Shown piece by piece: positions 40,897-48,876 of a DNA stretch of 64,000 bases. Source of the DNA: Streptomyces amritsarensis (GTDB lineage Bacteria; Actinomycetota; Actinomycetes; Streptomycetales; Streptomycetaceae); NCBI RefSeq assembly GCF_001953875.1, contig NZ_MQUR01000002.1, forward strand, positions 74,158-138,157, written 5' to 3'. Within the stretch, counting starts at the first letter, position 1. Each line of letters begins with the position of its first letter. Position numbers and translations under genes: made by a program. A model generated the notes under the pieces. The model was not told the DNA's origin. It made no database searches and saw only the letters and a list, made by a program, of their open reading frames with translations.

Positions 40897-41345
40897 GCGC
40901 CCTCCCCCGTGGTGCAGTGGCCCGCCGGGCCGGCCGGCAGGTCCCGGGCGGGCAGGCCCGATCCCGTCGAGGTCTCCCGCCCGGCCCGGCCGCCGTCCGC
41001 GAGGAGAGACGCGCCGGCCGCCGGCGTGGTTGCCCGGGCAGGCGCGCGCTCGGGGCGGAGCGCCGGGCTTGTACGCCGCAGGTCGCCGGCGCACGCCGGG
41101 TGGGCGCCCGGTGGTGTCCCGGGGGTGCCGGGCGCGGCGGCGGGCGCGCCGGTGGCCGCAGCCGTGAGTGCGCCCTCCCGGCCGGACGGGAGCTTGCGGG
41201 CGGAGCCTGCGGGACGCAGCACGCCGGACGGGCCGGACGGGAGCGGGGTCGGCAGGGCCGGGAGGTGCCTGCGGCCGGTGCCGGGCCGCCGCCGGGCAGC
41301 GGCGGCGGCGGTGGGCGGCGGGGCCGCCTTCGTCCGGGTCGTCAC
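40893..41345 (-). CDS. Small Ala/Pro-rich protein coupled between hpnD and hpnE
   Basis: 150 residues, unrecognised. It is Ala/Pro/Gly/Arg-rich with no membrane segment; a central RKLPSGREGALTAAATGAPAA stretch is the least repetitive part. The case for it being a gene is positional: its GTG overlaps the hpnD stop (GTGA, 41342-41345) and its stop overlaps the hpnE ATG (ATGA, 40893-40896), which would leave no untranslated gap in hpnC-hpnD-orf-hpnE. A small hypothetical ORF is recalled at the same place in S. coelicolor, not checked. It could serve mainly to carry ribosomes through to hpnE. Confidence 0.55.
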   Translation of the reverse strand: MTTRTKAAPPPTAAAAARRRPGTGRRHLPALPTPLPSGPSGVLRPAGSARKLPSGREGALTAAATGAPAAAPGTPGTPPGAHPACAGDLRRTSPALRPERAPARATTPAAGASLLADGGRAGRETSTGSGLPARDLPAGPAGHCTTGEGA

Positions 41346-42316
41346 ATCCGCCTCCGGGCGGCCTGGCGGGAGACGGTGCGCGCGTCGAATCCGGACAGGC
41401 CCCGCACGGCCACGTACGCCTTCTCGTGCGGCGGCAGCGAGACACGGCCGCGCAGGACGGCCTCCGGCTCCCGCTCGATGCGGTCGAGGAGGCGCCGGTA
41501 GATGCCGGCCATGGCGGCCACGCAGGCGCCGCTGCGCCGGTCGAGCATCGGCAGCAGCCGGTAGCCCTCGGCGAACAGGGAGCGGGCGCGGCGGACTTCG
41601 TGGTGGACCAGTCCGGCGAAGTCGGCGCCGGCGGGGAGCCGGCCGGCGCGGAAGCCTTGCGAGCAGCCGAACTTGGCGAGGTCCTCGGCGGGCAGGTAGG
41701 TGCGTCCGTTGCCGGCGTCCTCGCGGACGTCGCGGAGGATGTTGGTGAGTTGCAGGGCGAGGCCGAGGGTGTCGGCGTACTCGCCGGCGCGCGCGGCGTC
41801 GGGCGTGCCGGGTGCTTGGACCGTGCCGAAGACGCCGAGCGAGAGCCGTCCGATGGCGCCGGCCACGCAGCGGCAGTAGGCCTTGAGGTCGTCCCAGGTC
41901 TCGTAGGTCTCGCCGCGGACGTCCATCAGCACGCCGTCGATGAGCTCGTCGAGGCCGCCGAGCGGGATGGGGAAGCGCCGGGCGGCGTGCGCCAGGGCGA
42001 CGGCGACCGGGTCGGTGTCGTCCTCGTCGACCTCGCCGGCCCGGATCCGTCCGAGGACGGCGCGGGTCTCCTCCAGGCGCGCGAACTTCGCCTCGGTGGG
42101 CAGCGTGCCGTCGCCGATGTCGTCGACCCGCCGGGAGAAGGCGTAGAGCGCGGACATGGCATGGCGCTTGTCGGTGGGCAGCAGCCGGATTCCGTACGCG
42201 AAGTTGCGCGCCTGTGAACCGGTGACGGCCTCGCAGTAGCTGTAGGCCGCCGAGACAGGTGCGGAGACCGCGGTCTGTGCGGAAGCGTGTGTGGGGCCCT
42301 CCACGGTCGGGCTCAC
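41342..42316 (-). CDS. hpnD: Presqualene diphosphate synthase HpnD
   Basis: 324 residues, squalene/phytoene synthase family. First Asp-rich motif SRRVDDIGDG, tyrosine block RGETYETWDDLKAYCRCVAGAIGRLSL, second motif LQLTNILRDVREDAGNGRTYLPAEDL. It condenses two farnesyl diphosphates to presqualene diphosphate. GTG start overlapping the hpnC stop (GTGA), hence coupled. Confidence 0.93.
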   Translation of the reverse strand: MSPTVEGPTHASAQTAVSAPVSAAYSYCEAVTGSQARNFAYGIRLLPTDKRHAMSALYAFSRRVDDIGDGTLPTEAKFARLEETRAVLGRIRAGEVDEDDTDPVAVALAHAARRFPIPLGGLDELIDGVLMDVRGETYETWDDLKAYCRCVAGAIGRLSLGVFGTVQAPGTPDAARAGEYADTLGLALQLTNILRDVREDAGNGRTYLPAEDLAKFGCSQGFRAGRLPAGADFAGLVHHEVRRARSLFAEGYRLLPMLDRRSGACVAAMAGIYRRLLDRIEREPEAVLRGRVSLPPHEKAYVAVRGLSGFDARTVSRQAARRRM

Positions 42317-43242
42317 CTCTTTCTCGGCGCTGTGCGCAGGACGGCGGCAACCTCGCGGAGCAGGCCGCTCTTGGTGGATGTGGGCGGGCCGGGGAGTACG
42401 TCGAAGCCGGCGGCGGTGACGGCTCGCAGGGCGGCCCGCCCCCCTCCCACGAAGCCCGCGAGGAGCAGGCGGAGCCTGCCGTGCACGCTACCCACGAGCG
42501 GGACGCCGTCATCCAGCAACGCGCGTGCGCGCTCGGATTCGAACGCGACGAGGGCGCGCACGGAGGCGCCGGCGGACGGGGCGGCCAGGTCGGCCTCGGA
42601 CACGTGGAAGCGCCGCATGTCCTCGGCGGGCAGGTAGATCCGGTCGCGGCCCAGGTCCTCGGCGACGTCCTGGACGTGCTCGACGATCTGGAGGGCGGTG
42701 CAGACGGAGTCGGACAGGCGGATCCGCTCGGGGGTGCTGGTGCCGGTGAGGGACAGCACGAGGCGGCCGACCGGGTTGGCGGACAGCTCGCAGTACGCCG
42801 CGAGGTCCGCGTAGGTCGCGTAGCGCGTGACCCGCTGGTCCTGGCGGTTGGCCTCGATGAGCCCGAGGAAGGGCTCGGGGGTCAGGCCGTGGGTGCGCAC
42901 CACGGGCCGCAGGGCGAGCAGCAGGGGGTGGCGCGGGGGGCCGTCGGCGGAGCCGAACACGCGCAGCAGGTCGGTCTCGAAGGCGTCGAGCATGGCGAGC
43001 CGGTCGTCGACCGCTTCCGGGTCGAGCCCGAGGAGGACGGCGTCGTGTCCGCCGGGGGCGAGGTCGCCGTCGCCGATGTCGTCGACGAGGCGGGCGTATC
43101 CGTAGACGGCCGTCAGCCCGTCGCGCCAGGCGCGGGGCAGGAAGACCGGGGCGACGGGGAAGTTCTCCGCCGCCGCCTTGTCGAGGGTGGCGCTCACGTG
43201 GGCCGTGTCGGACAGGGGTCGGATGCCGTGCCCCGGGTTCAC
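42313..43242 (-). CDS. hpnC: Hydroxysqualene synthase HpnC
   Basis: 309 residues, squalene/phytoene synthase family, paralogous to the next gene. N-terminal AAAENFPVAPVFLPRAWRDGLTAVYGYARLVDDIGDGD with the first Asp motif, EANRQDQRVTRYATYADLAAYCELSANPVGRLVL, then QIVEHVQDVAEDLGRDRIYLPAEDM. It converts presqualene diphosphate to hydroxysqualene. GTG start at 43242; first gene of the hopanoid operon, preceded by a 300-base non-coding region. Confidence 0.92.
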   Translation of the reverse strand: MNPGHGIRPLSDTAHVSATLDKAAAENFPVAPVFLPRAWRDGLTAVYGYARLVDDIGDGDLAPGGHDAVLLGLDPEAVDDRLAMLDAFETDLLRVFGSADGPPRHPLLLALRPVVRTHGLTPEPFLGLIEANRQDQRVTRYATYADLAAYCELSANPVGRLVLSLTGTSTPERIRLSDSVCTALQIVEHVQDVAEDLGRDRIYLPAEDMRRFHVSEADLAAPSAGASVRALVAFESERARALLDDGVPLVGSVHGRLRLLLAGFVGGGRAALRAVTAAGFDVLPGPPTSTKSGLLREVAAVLRTAPRKR

Positions 43243-43549
43243 CGCCCGCCGCCCGGGGCGGGGACGGCCGCCGTCCCTGGGGGCCGGAGAATTCCCGTAG
43301 CCATTGCCGTCACATCTCCCGTTCTACACTGCCGACCCATTACATCCTATTTCGGACACGCCGCCGGGGTTTTCCCGGGGCTGTCCCAGGGCCGTTCACC
43401 TGCGGGGAATCGTCCCCTCTTGCCGTGATTCAGGACCGCCTCAGCTTACGCTGTAGAACGTCGCGGAGGCCGCTCGGGTATTCACCGCGCCACCGAATGT
43501 CGCCGCGCAATACGACAACGGGCCTGCGGCGTAATGCACCTGCATGCTT
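43243..43549. other. Non-coding region upstream of the hopanoid operon
   Basis: About 300 bases between hpnC and the exporter terminator. It is less GC-rich than the genes. On the - strand a TAGGAT hexamer (about 43347-43352) could be a -10 for hpnC about 100 bases before its start, but no good -35 is seen. No gene or RNA family is recognised. Confidence 0.4.
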
Positions 43550-43582
43550 AAGGCCCCCGCCGCGCTGAGCGGCGGGGGCCTT
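43550..43582 (-). terminator. Terminator of the exporter/glycolipid operon
   Basis: Perfect 14-base arms (43550-43563 and 43569-43582) with a 5-base loop, 47 bases past the stop of the exporter ATPase gene. It separates this operon from the hopanoid operon in the same direction. Confidence 0.8.
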
Positions 43583-43628
43583 CGGTGAAGCGGGGAAGCG
43601 CCCCGGAAGGCGCCGCGCGGCCCGGAGG

Positions 43629-44411
43629 TCAGCCGTTGGTGGCCTTCTCGTATGCCGAGACGACTTCCTCCGTGGGCCCGTCCATCAGGAGCTCGCCCTT
43701 CTCCAGCCACAGCACCCGGTCGCAGGTGTCCCGGATGGACTTGTTGTTGTGGCTGACGAGGAAGACCGTGCCGGCCTTCTGGCGGAGTTCCTTGATTCGG
43801 TTCTCCGAACGCACCTGGAAGGAGCGGTCACCGGTGGCCAGGGCCTCGTCGATCATCAGGACGTCGTGGTCCTTGGCCGCCGCGATGGAGAACCGCAGTC
43901 GCGCCGCCATGCCGGAGGAGTAGGTGCGCATCGGCAGGGAGACGAAATCGCCCTTCTCGTTGATGCCCGAGAAGTCGACGATGCTCTGGTAGCGCTCCTT
44001 GATCTGCTCACGGGTCATCCCCATGGCGAGACCGCCGAGGACGATGTTGCGCTCGCCGGTGAGGTCGTTCATCAGCGCGGCGTTCACGCCCAGCAGCGAG
44101 GGCTGGCCGTCGGTGTAGACCTTGCCCTCCTCGCAGGGCAGCAGGCCGGCGATGGCGCGCAGCAGGGTGGACTTGCCGGAGCCGTTGGAGCCGATGAGGC
44201 CGATGGCCTCGCCGCGGTAGGCGGTGAAGGAGACACCGCGCACGGCGTGGACGCGGCGCACGCCCGGGGCGTCGCCCTTCCTCCGGCGGACTATCTTGCT
44301 GAGCGCGGCGGTGGCCGCGCCCTTGCCGCTGCTGCCGGTGTTGACGCGGTAGACGATGTGGACGCCGTCCGCGATCACGGTGGGGACGCGCCCCTGGGTG
44401 TTGTCAGCCAC
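43629..44411 (-). CDS. ABC-2 exporter ATPase, polysaccharide/teichoic-acid type
   Basis: 260 residues. Walker A LIGSNGSGKSTLL, the TagH/Wzt-type GVNAALMNDLTGERNI segment, signature YSSGMAARLRFSIA, Walker B VLMIDEALATGD and H loop FLVSHNN. The DEALATGD Walker B and YSSGM signature place it with ATPases exporting teichoic acids and O-antigens. A GTG start overlaps the permease gene by eight bases. With the permease it should move a lipid-linked glycan or polyol phosphate across the membrane. Confidence 0.9.
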   Translation of the reverse strand: MADNTQGRVPTVIADGVHIVYRVNTGSSGKGAATAALSKIVRRRKGDAPGVRRVHAVRGVSFTAYRGEAIGLIGSNGSGKSTLLRAIAGLLPCEEGKVYTDGQPSLLGVNAALMNDLTGERNIVLGGLAMGMTREQIKERYQSIVDFSGINEKGDFVSLPMRTYSSGMAARLRFSIAAAKDHDVLMIDEALATGDRSFQVRSENRIKELRQKAGTVFLVSHNNKSIRDTCDRVLWLEKGELLMDGPTEEVVSAYEKATNG

Positions 44412-45333
44412 GGCCGTAACGCTCCTCAGACTTCCAGAAGTACACGAAGCCGCCGACGCCGATCACCACGGCCCAGCCCACGGCGAAGAGCCACACGTGC
44501 GGGGGCAGGTTGCTCGCGCCGTAGTCGTCGATCAGGGCGAACCGGATGAGGTCCATGTAGATCGCGACCGGGTTCCACAGCAGCACGTCGCTGATCCACT
44601 GCGGCTGGTCCTTGAGGTAGATCCCGATCGGGAACATCACGCCCGAGGCGTACATCCAGGTGCGCATCACGAACGGCATCAGCTGCGCCAGGTCGGGCGT
44701 CTTGGAACCCATCCGAGCGAAGATCATGGCGAGGCCGGTGTTGAAGACGAACTGCAGGGCCAGCGTCGGGATGACCAGGAGCCAGGACAGCCGCGGGTAG
44801 TTGCCGAACGAGACCGCGATCACGAAGACGACGATCATCGAGTACATCAGCTGCTGGAGCTGCTGGAGCGAGAACGACACCGGCAGGGAGGCGCGCGGGA
44901 AGTGCAGCGCGCGCACCAGCCCGAGGTTCCCCGAGATCGCCCGGACGCCCGCCATCACCGAGCTCTGCGTGAAGGTGAAGACGAAGATGCCCATCATGAG
45001 GAAGGGGACGTAGACGCCCTTGGGCATCTCCCGGCCCGCGCCGAGGATCAGCCCGAAGATCAGCCAGTAGACCGCCGCGTTCAGCAGCGGGGTCGCCACC
45101 TGCCAGACCTGGCCGAGCTTCGCCTGGCTGTACTGCGCGACCAGCTTGGCCCGGGAGAAGGCCATGATGAAGTGGCGCCTGCCCCAGAGCTGCCGCACGT
45201 ACTCGCCCAGACCGGGCCGGGCGCCGCTGACCGAGAGGCCGTACTTGCTGGCGAGCTCCGCGGCGCTGAGCCCCGCGTCTGCGGACGGCGGCCTGCTCGT
45301 GGCGAGGGCGCCGTCGTGGGTTGTGTCACTCAC
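44404..45333 (-). CDS. ABC-2 exporter permease, TagG/Wzm type
   Basis: 309 residues with six hydrophobic segments between about residues 75 and 300. RRHFIMAFSRAKLVAQYSQAKLGQVWQVATPLLNAAVYWLIFGLIL is the ABC-2 entry motif, and MYASGVMFPIGIY plus WNPVAIYMDLIRFALI are typical of polysaccharide export permeases. GTG start. It forms one operon unit with the ATPase. 94 bases separate it from the glycosyltransferase gene in the same direction. Confidence 0.9.
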   Translation of the reverse strand: MSDTTHDGALATSRPPSADAGLSAAELASKYGLSVSGARPGLGEYVRQLWGRRHFIMAFSRAKLVAQYSQAKLGQVWQVATPLLNAAVYWLIFGLILGAGREMPKGVYVPFLMMGIFVFTFTQSSVMAGVRAISGNLGLVRALHFPRASLPVSFSLQQLQQLMYSMIVVFVIAVSFGNYPRLSWLLVIPTLALQFVFNTGLAMIFARMGSKTPDLAQLMPFVMRTWMYASGVMFPIGIYLKDQPQWISDVLLWNPVAIYMDLIRFALIDDYGASNLPPHVWLFAVGWAVVIGVGGFVYFWKSEERYGRG

Positions 45334-45427
45334 AAGTTGAAACTTTCGTCTTCAAGATGCGGCCAGGTGGGCATCAGGCTGGTGGCTCGAGACCCGTGAT
45401 CGCGTCATGTTCCCAGACGCGGGCTGG

Positions 45428-46321
45428 TCAGATGACGGGAGGGCGGCCCAGTCGGGTCAACCGCCAGACCGTACGCCATCTCATCGGGCGGCGGGGTCCG
45501 CAGGGAGTGGTCCATCCCTCGCGGAATCCGCCGAACCAGGCCTTGAGCGCGGGTCCCGAGGGCTTCCGTAGGAGCGTCAGCAGGAGCCAGACGCCCAGGT
45601 AGACCGGGACCAGCGGTGCGGGCAGGTTGCGGCGGGCGAGCCACACGCGGTTACGGGCCACCATACGGTGGTAGACGGCGTGCCGGGAGGGGGCAGTTGT
45701 CGGGTGGAGCAGCACCATGTCCGCCCGGTAGTCGATCAGCCACCCCGCGTCGAGTGCGCGCCAGGCCAGATCGGTCTCCTCGTGGGCGTAGAAGAACTCC
45801 CCCGGCAGGACTCCGGCCTGCTCGAACACCTTCGTGCGGACGGCGTTGGCACCGCCGAGGAAGGTCGTCACGCGCGAGGACCGCATCGGGTCCGAGGCCC
45901 GCAGCCGCGGCACGTGCCGGCGCTGCGTCCGCCCGGTGTCCGGATCGGCGATGCGGAAGCTGATGATCCCGAGTGCGGGGTCCTCGGCGAAAGCCTGCCG
46001 GCACAGCTCGGCGGTGTCGGTGCGCTCCAGGAGCCCGTCGTCGTCGAGGAAGAGCAGCGCGTCGACGTCACGGCCGCCGGGGCCGAAGGCCTCGATGCCG
46101 ACGTTGCGGCCGCCCGGGATGCCCAGGTTCTCGGGCAGGTCGACGGAGCGCACCCCCGGGGGCAGGTCCGCGACCTCGGCCACGCGTACGCCCTGGCCCA
46201 CGACGACGACCTCGACCGGGTCGCCGTCCTGGCGGGCCACCGAGTCGAGGAGCGCCTTGAGCTCGTCGGGCCGGTTGCCCATGGTGATGATCACGGCGCC
46301 CAGCCGCATCGGGGCCGTCAC
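45428..46321 (-). CDS. Family 2 glycosyltransferase
   Basis: 297 residues. GT-A fold: AVIITMGNRPDELKALLDSV, RNVGIEAFGPG, the metal-binding LFLDDDGLLERT, FLGGANAVRTKVFEQAG and HEETDLAWRALDAGW with the ED/HEE base. A C-terminal hydrophobic stretch (VPVYLGVWLLLTLL) suggests membrane attachment. GTG at 46321 overlaps the stop of the CDP-alcohol transferase gene (GTGA). It would add a sugar to the exported lipid or polyol; donor unknown. Confidence 0.9.
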   Translation of the reverse strand: MTAPMRLGAVIITMGNRPDELKALLDSVARQDGDPVEVVVVGQGVRVAEVADLPPGVRSVDLPENLGIPGGRNVGIEAFGPGGRDVDALLFLDDDGLLERTDTAELCRQAFAEDPALGIISFRIADPDTGRTQRRHVPRLRASDPMRSSRVTTFLGGANAVRTKVFEQAGVLPGEFFYAHEETDLAWRALDAGWLIDYRADMVLLHPTTAPSRHAVYHRMVARNRVWLARRNLPAPLVPVYLGVWLLLTLLRKPSGPALKAWFGGFREGWTTPCGPRRPMRWRTVWRLTRLGRPPVI

Positions 46322-47097
46322 TTGAGCCTGCTGGAGGCGAGGATCGACACCAGGTGCAGGACGGTCTGCAGCATCGCGATGCCCGCGAGCACGGCGACAC
46401 CGACCCGGGACCAGTACAGGTCGCCGCGCAGCTGGTCGAGGACGGCCAGGAACAGGATGAGCAGCGAGGCCTCGATGCCGAGGATGAGCCGGTGGAACTT
46501 CAGCGCGGCGGCGGCCCGGCGCGCGAGGGCCATGCCCTTGGCGCGCGGCTCTGCGGCAGCGTCCTTGACCACGGGCTTGCCGGCCTGGTGGCGTGCGACG
46601 CCGACCAGGTCGGTCTCGGCCTTGATCAGGATGGCGCCGAGCGCGGCGAGCGTGCCGAGGAAGGCCCACAGCCAGTCGACGCGCCCGGTGCCCCACAGGT
46701 CGGCGGCGCGCAGGCCGAAGCCGACCAGGACCGCCGCGTCGCACAGGTAGGCGCCGACCCGGTCCAGGTAGACCCCGGAGAGGGAGTACTGCTTCTTCCA
46801 GCGGGCGACCTCGCCGTCGACGCAGTCGAGCAGCAGGTACATCTGTACCGCGACCACGCCGAGGACGGCGCCCCAGATCCCCGGCACCAGCAGGGCCGGC
46901 AGGGCGAGGACACCGGCGAGGGTCATCAGGTAGGTCAGCTGGTTGGGCGTGACCTTGGTGGTGACCAGGACGCGGGTGATGCGCAGGGAGATCTCGCGCA
47001 TGTAGAGGCGCCCGCCCCAGTGCTCGCCGCTGACCCGGTCCTTCACACCCGCGGGGTGGACGACGGGCCTCAGTTCAGCTACGGATGGTCTTGGCAT
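46318..47097 (-). CDS. CDP-alcohol phosphotransferase-family membrane protein, altered active site
   Basis: 259 residues with several TM helices. The family motif D-x2-DG-x2-AR-x8-G-x3-D-x3-D is present as D91, D94, G95, A98, R99, G108 and D112, but the last Asp, the catalytic base in most members, is Ala116; D120 is one helical turn further on. It normally moves a phospho-alcohol from a CDP carrier to an acceptor. It overlaps the dehydrogenase gene by 23 bases and the glycosyltransferase by four, so all three are co-translated. Confidence 0.88.
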   Translation of the reverse strand: MPRPSVAELRPVVHPAGVKDRVSGEHWGGRLYMREISLRITRVLVTTKVTPNQLTYLMTLAGVLALPALLVPGIWGAVLGVVAVQMYLLLDCVDGEVARWKKQYSLSGVYLDRVGAYLCDAAVLVGFGLRAADLWGTGRVDWLWAFLGTLAALGAILIKAETDLVGVARHQAGKPVVKDAAAEPRAKGMALARRAAAALKFHRLILGIEASLLILFLAVLDQLRGDLYWSRVGVAVLAGIAMLQTVLHLVSILASSRLK

Positions 47098-48136
47098 AGT
47101 CGGCGTATGCGTCCCTGATCTCGGCGGCGGACAGGTTGAGGTGCTCCAGGATCGTGAAGCGTCCCGGGCGGGTCTGTGGGGCGTACTCGACGGCCGCGAC
47201 GAACTCGTCGACGCTGAAGCCGATCTCCTCGGGCGCGACCGGCAGGCCGTGCCGGCGCAGCACCTCGACGAAGTGGCCGGAGGCTTCCGCGGCCCCGCGC
47301 AGGTGCATCGCGAAGGCCGCGCCGATGCCGACCTGCTCGCCGTGGAGCGCGGAGCGCCCGGGGTAGAGCAGGTCGAAGGCGTGGCTGATCTCGTGGCAGG
47401 CGCCGGAGGACGGGCGGGAGTCCCCGCTGATCGACATGGCGATGCCGGACAGGACGAGCGCCTCGGAGAGCACGGTGAGGAACGCGTCGTCGCCGCAGCC
47501 GCCCGGGTGGCGCAGCACGGACTCGCCCGCGGTGCGGGCCATGGCGGCGGCCAGGCCGTCGACGGGCTCGCCGGTGGTCTCGTGCGAGAGCTCCCAGTCG
47601 GCGATCGCCGAGATGTTGGAGATCGCGTCGCCGATCCCGGCGCGGATGAACCGCACCGGGGCCTCCTTGATGACGTCGAGGTCGATCACCATGGCGATCG
47701 GGGTGGGGACGCCGTAGGAGCCGCGGCCGTTGTCGTTGTCCAGGATGGACACCGGTGAGCAGATGCCGTCGTGCGAGAGGTTGGTGGCGACGGCCACCAT
47801 GGGCAGCCCGACGCGCGCCGCGGCGTACTTGGCCACGTCGATGATCTTGCCGCCGCCCAGGCCCACGACGGCGTCGTAGCGGCGGCCCTTTATGTCGTCG
47901 GCGAGCTTGACCGCGGAGTCGATGGTGCCGTCGACGACGGCGTACCAGTCGGCGTGCGGGAGCACGGGCTCCAGCTTGGCGCGCAGCGCCACGCCGGAGC
48001 CCCCGCTGATCGCGATGGCGAGCTTGCCGGAGGCGGAGATCCGCTGGTCGGCCAGGAGGCCGGCCAGGTCGTCCATCGCCCCGCGGGCGATGTCGACGAC
48101 GACGGGCGAGGGGATGAGCCTCGTCAGTACTGGCAT
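47075..48136 (-). CDS. sn-Glycerol-1-phosphate-dehydrogenase-like enzyme (iron-containing ADH fold)
   Basis: 353 residues, dehydroquinate-synthase/iron-alcohol-dehydrogenase fold. NAD site VGLGGGKIIDVAKYAA, then ATNLSHDGICSPVSI and metal ligands in CHEISHAFDLL and HGEQVGIGAAFAMHL. The closest functional class is G1P dehydrogenase (AraM/EgsA), which reduces dihydroxyacetone phosphate to sn-glycerol-1-phosphate. The ATG at 48136 overlaps the end of the nucleotidyltransferase gene by 13 bases. A related polyol phosphate is possible. Confidence 0.85.
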   Translation of the reverse strand: MPVLTRLIPSPVVVDIARGAMDDLAGLLADQRISASGKLAIAISGGSGVALRAKLEPVLPHADWYAVVDGTIDSAVKLADDIKGRRYDAVVGLGGGKIIDVAKYAAARVGLPMVAVATNLSHDGICSPVSILDNDNGRGSYGVPTPIAMVIDLDVIKEAPVRFIRAGIGDAISNISAIADWELSHETTGEPVDGLAAAMARTAGESVLRHPGGCGDDAFLTVLSEALVLSGIAMSISGDSRPSSGACHEISHAFDLLYPGRSALHGEQVGIGAAFAMHLRGAAEASGHFVEVLRRHGLPVAPEEIGFSVDEFVAAVEYAPQTRPGRFTILEHLNLSAAEIRDAYADYAKTIRS

Positions 48137-48876
48137 GCGATCGTCCGGCCCTTGGCGAGGTCGTCGTGGTTGTCGATCTCGACCCACCTGACGTCGCCGA
48201 TGGGGGCCACGTCGACCACGAAGCCGTCGTTGACGAGCTGCTGGTAGCCGTCCTCGTAGTAGAGGTCCGGGTCGCGCTCGAAGGTGGTCTTCAGGGCCTC
48301 GGCGAGGGCCTCGGCGGCCTCGGCCTCGATGAGCGTGACGCCGATGTACTCACCGGTGGCGTCGGCGGGGTCCATCAGCTTGGTGATCTTCCGGACGCCC
48401 CGGTCCCCGTCGACGACGACCTTCATCTCCTCGTCGGCCAGGCTCTTGACCGTGTCGAGGGCGAGGATGATCTTCTGGCCGTTGCCGCGGGCGGCGAGGA
48501 GGGTCTCCTCGACGGAGACCGGGTGGACGGTGTCGCCGTTGGCGAGGATCACACCGCGCCCCAGGACCTCACGCGCGCACCACAGGGAGTAGGCGTTGTT
48601 CCACTCCTCGGCCTTGTCGTTGTCGATCAGCGTGATCTTCAGGCCGTACTTGGCCTCCAGCGCGGCCTGGCGGGCGTAGACGGCCTCCTTGCGGTAGCCG
48701 ACGACGATCGCGACCTCGGTGAGACCGACCGCGGCGAAGTTGCCCAGGGTCAGGTCGAGGACCGTCAGGCTCTCCTCGTCCCCCTCGGGGCCGACGGGCA
48801 CGAGGGCCTTGGGCAGGGTGTCGGTGTAGGGACGCAGGCGGCGTCCCGCACCGGCAGCGAGGACAAGGCCGATCAT
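48124..48876 (-). CDS. CTP-type sugar/alcohol-phosphate nucleotidyltransferase
   Basis: 250 residues. The N-terminal nucleotide-binding loop GLVLAAGAGRRLRPYTDTLPKALVPVG defines the NTP_transferase family; EWNNAYSLWCARE, VILANGDTVHP and the C-terminal VRWVEIDNHDDLAKG resemble the LicC-like phosphocholine/polyol-phosphate cytidylyltransferases. It probably makes the CDP-alcohol used by one of the flanking phosphotransferases. AAGGAG lies about nine bases before the ATG, which overlaps the upstream stop (ATGA). Confidence 0.88.
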   Translation of the reverse strand: MIGLVLAAGAGRRLRPYTDTLPKALVPVGPEGDEESLTVLDLTLGNFAAVGLTEVAIVVGYRKEAVYARQAALEAKYGLKITLIDNDKAEEWNNAYSLWCAREVLGRGVILANGDTVHPVSVEETLLAARGNGQKIILALDTVKSLADEEMKVVVDGDRGVRKITKLMDPADATGEYIGVTLIEAEAAEALAEALKTTFERDPDLYYEDGYQQLVNDGFVVDVAPIGDVRWVEIDNHDDLAKGRTIACQY

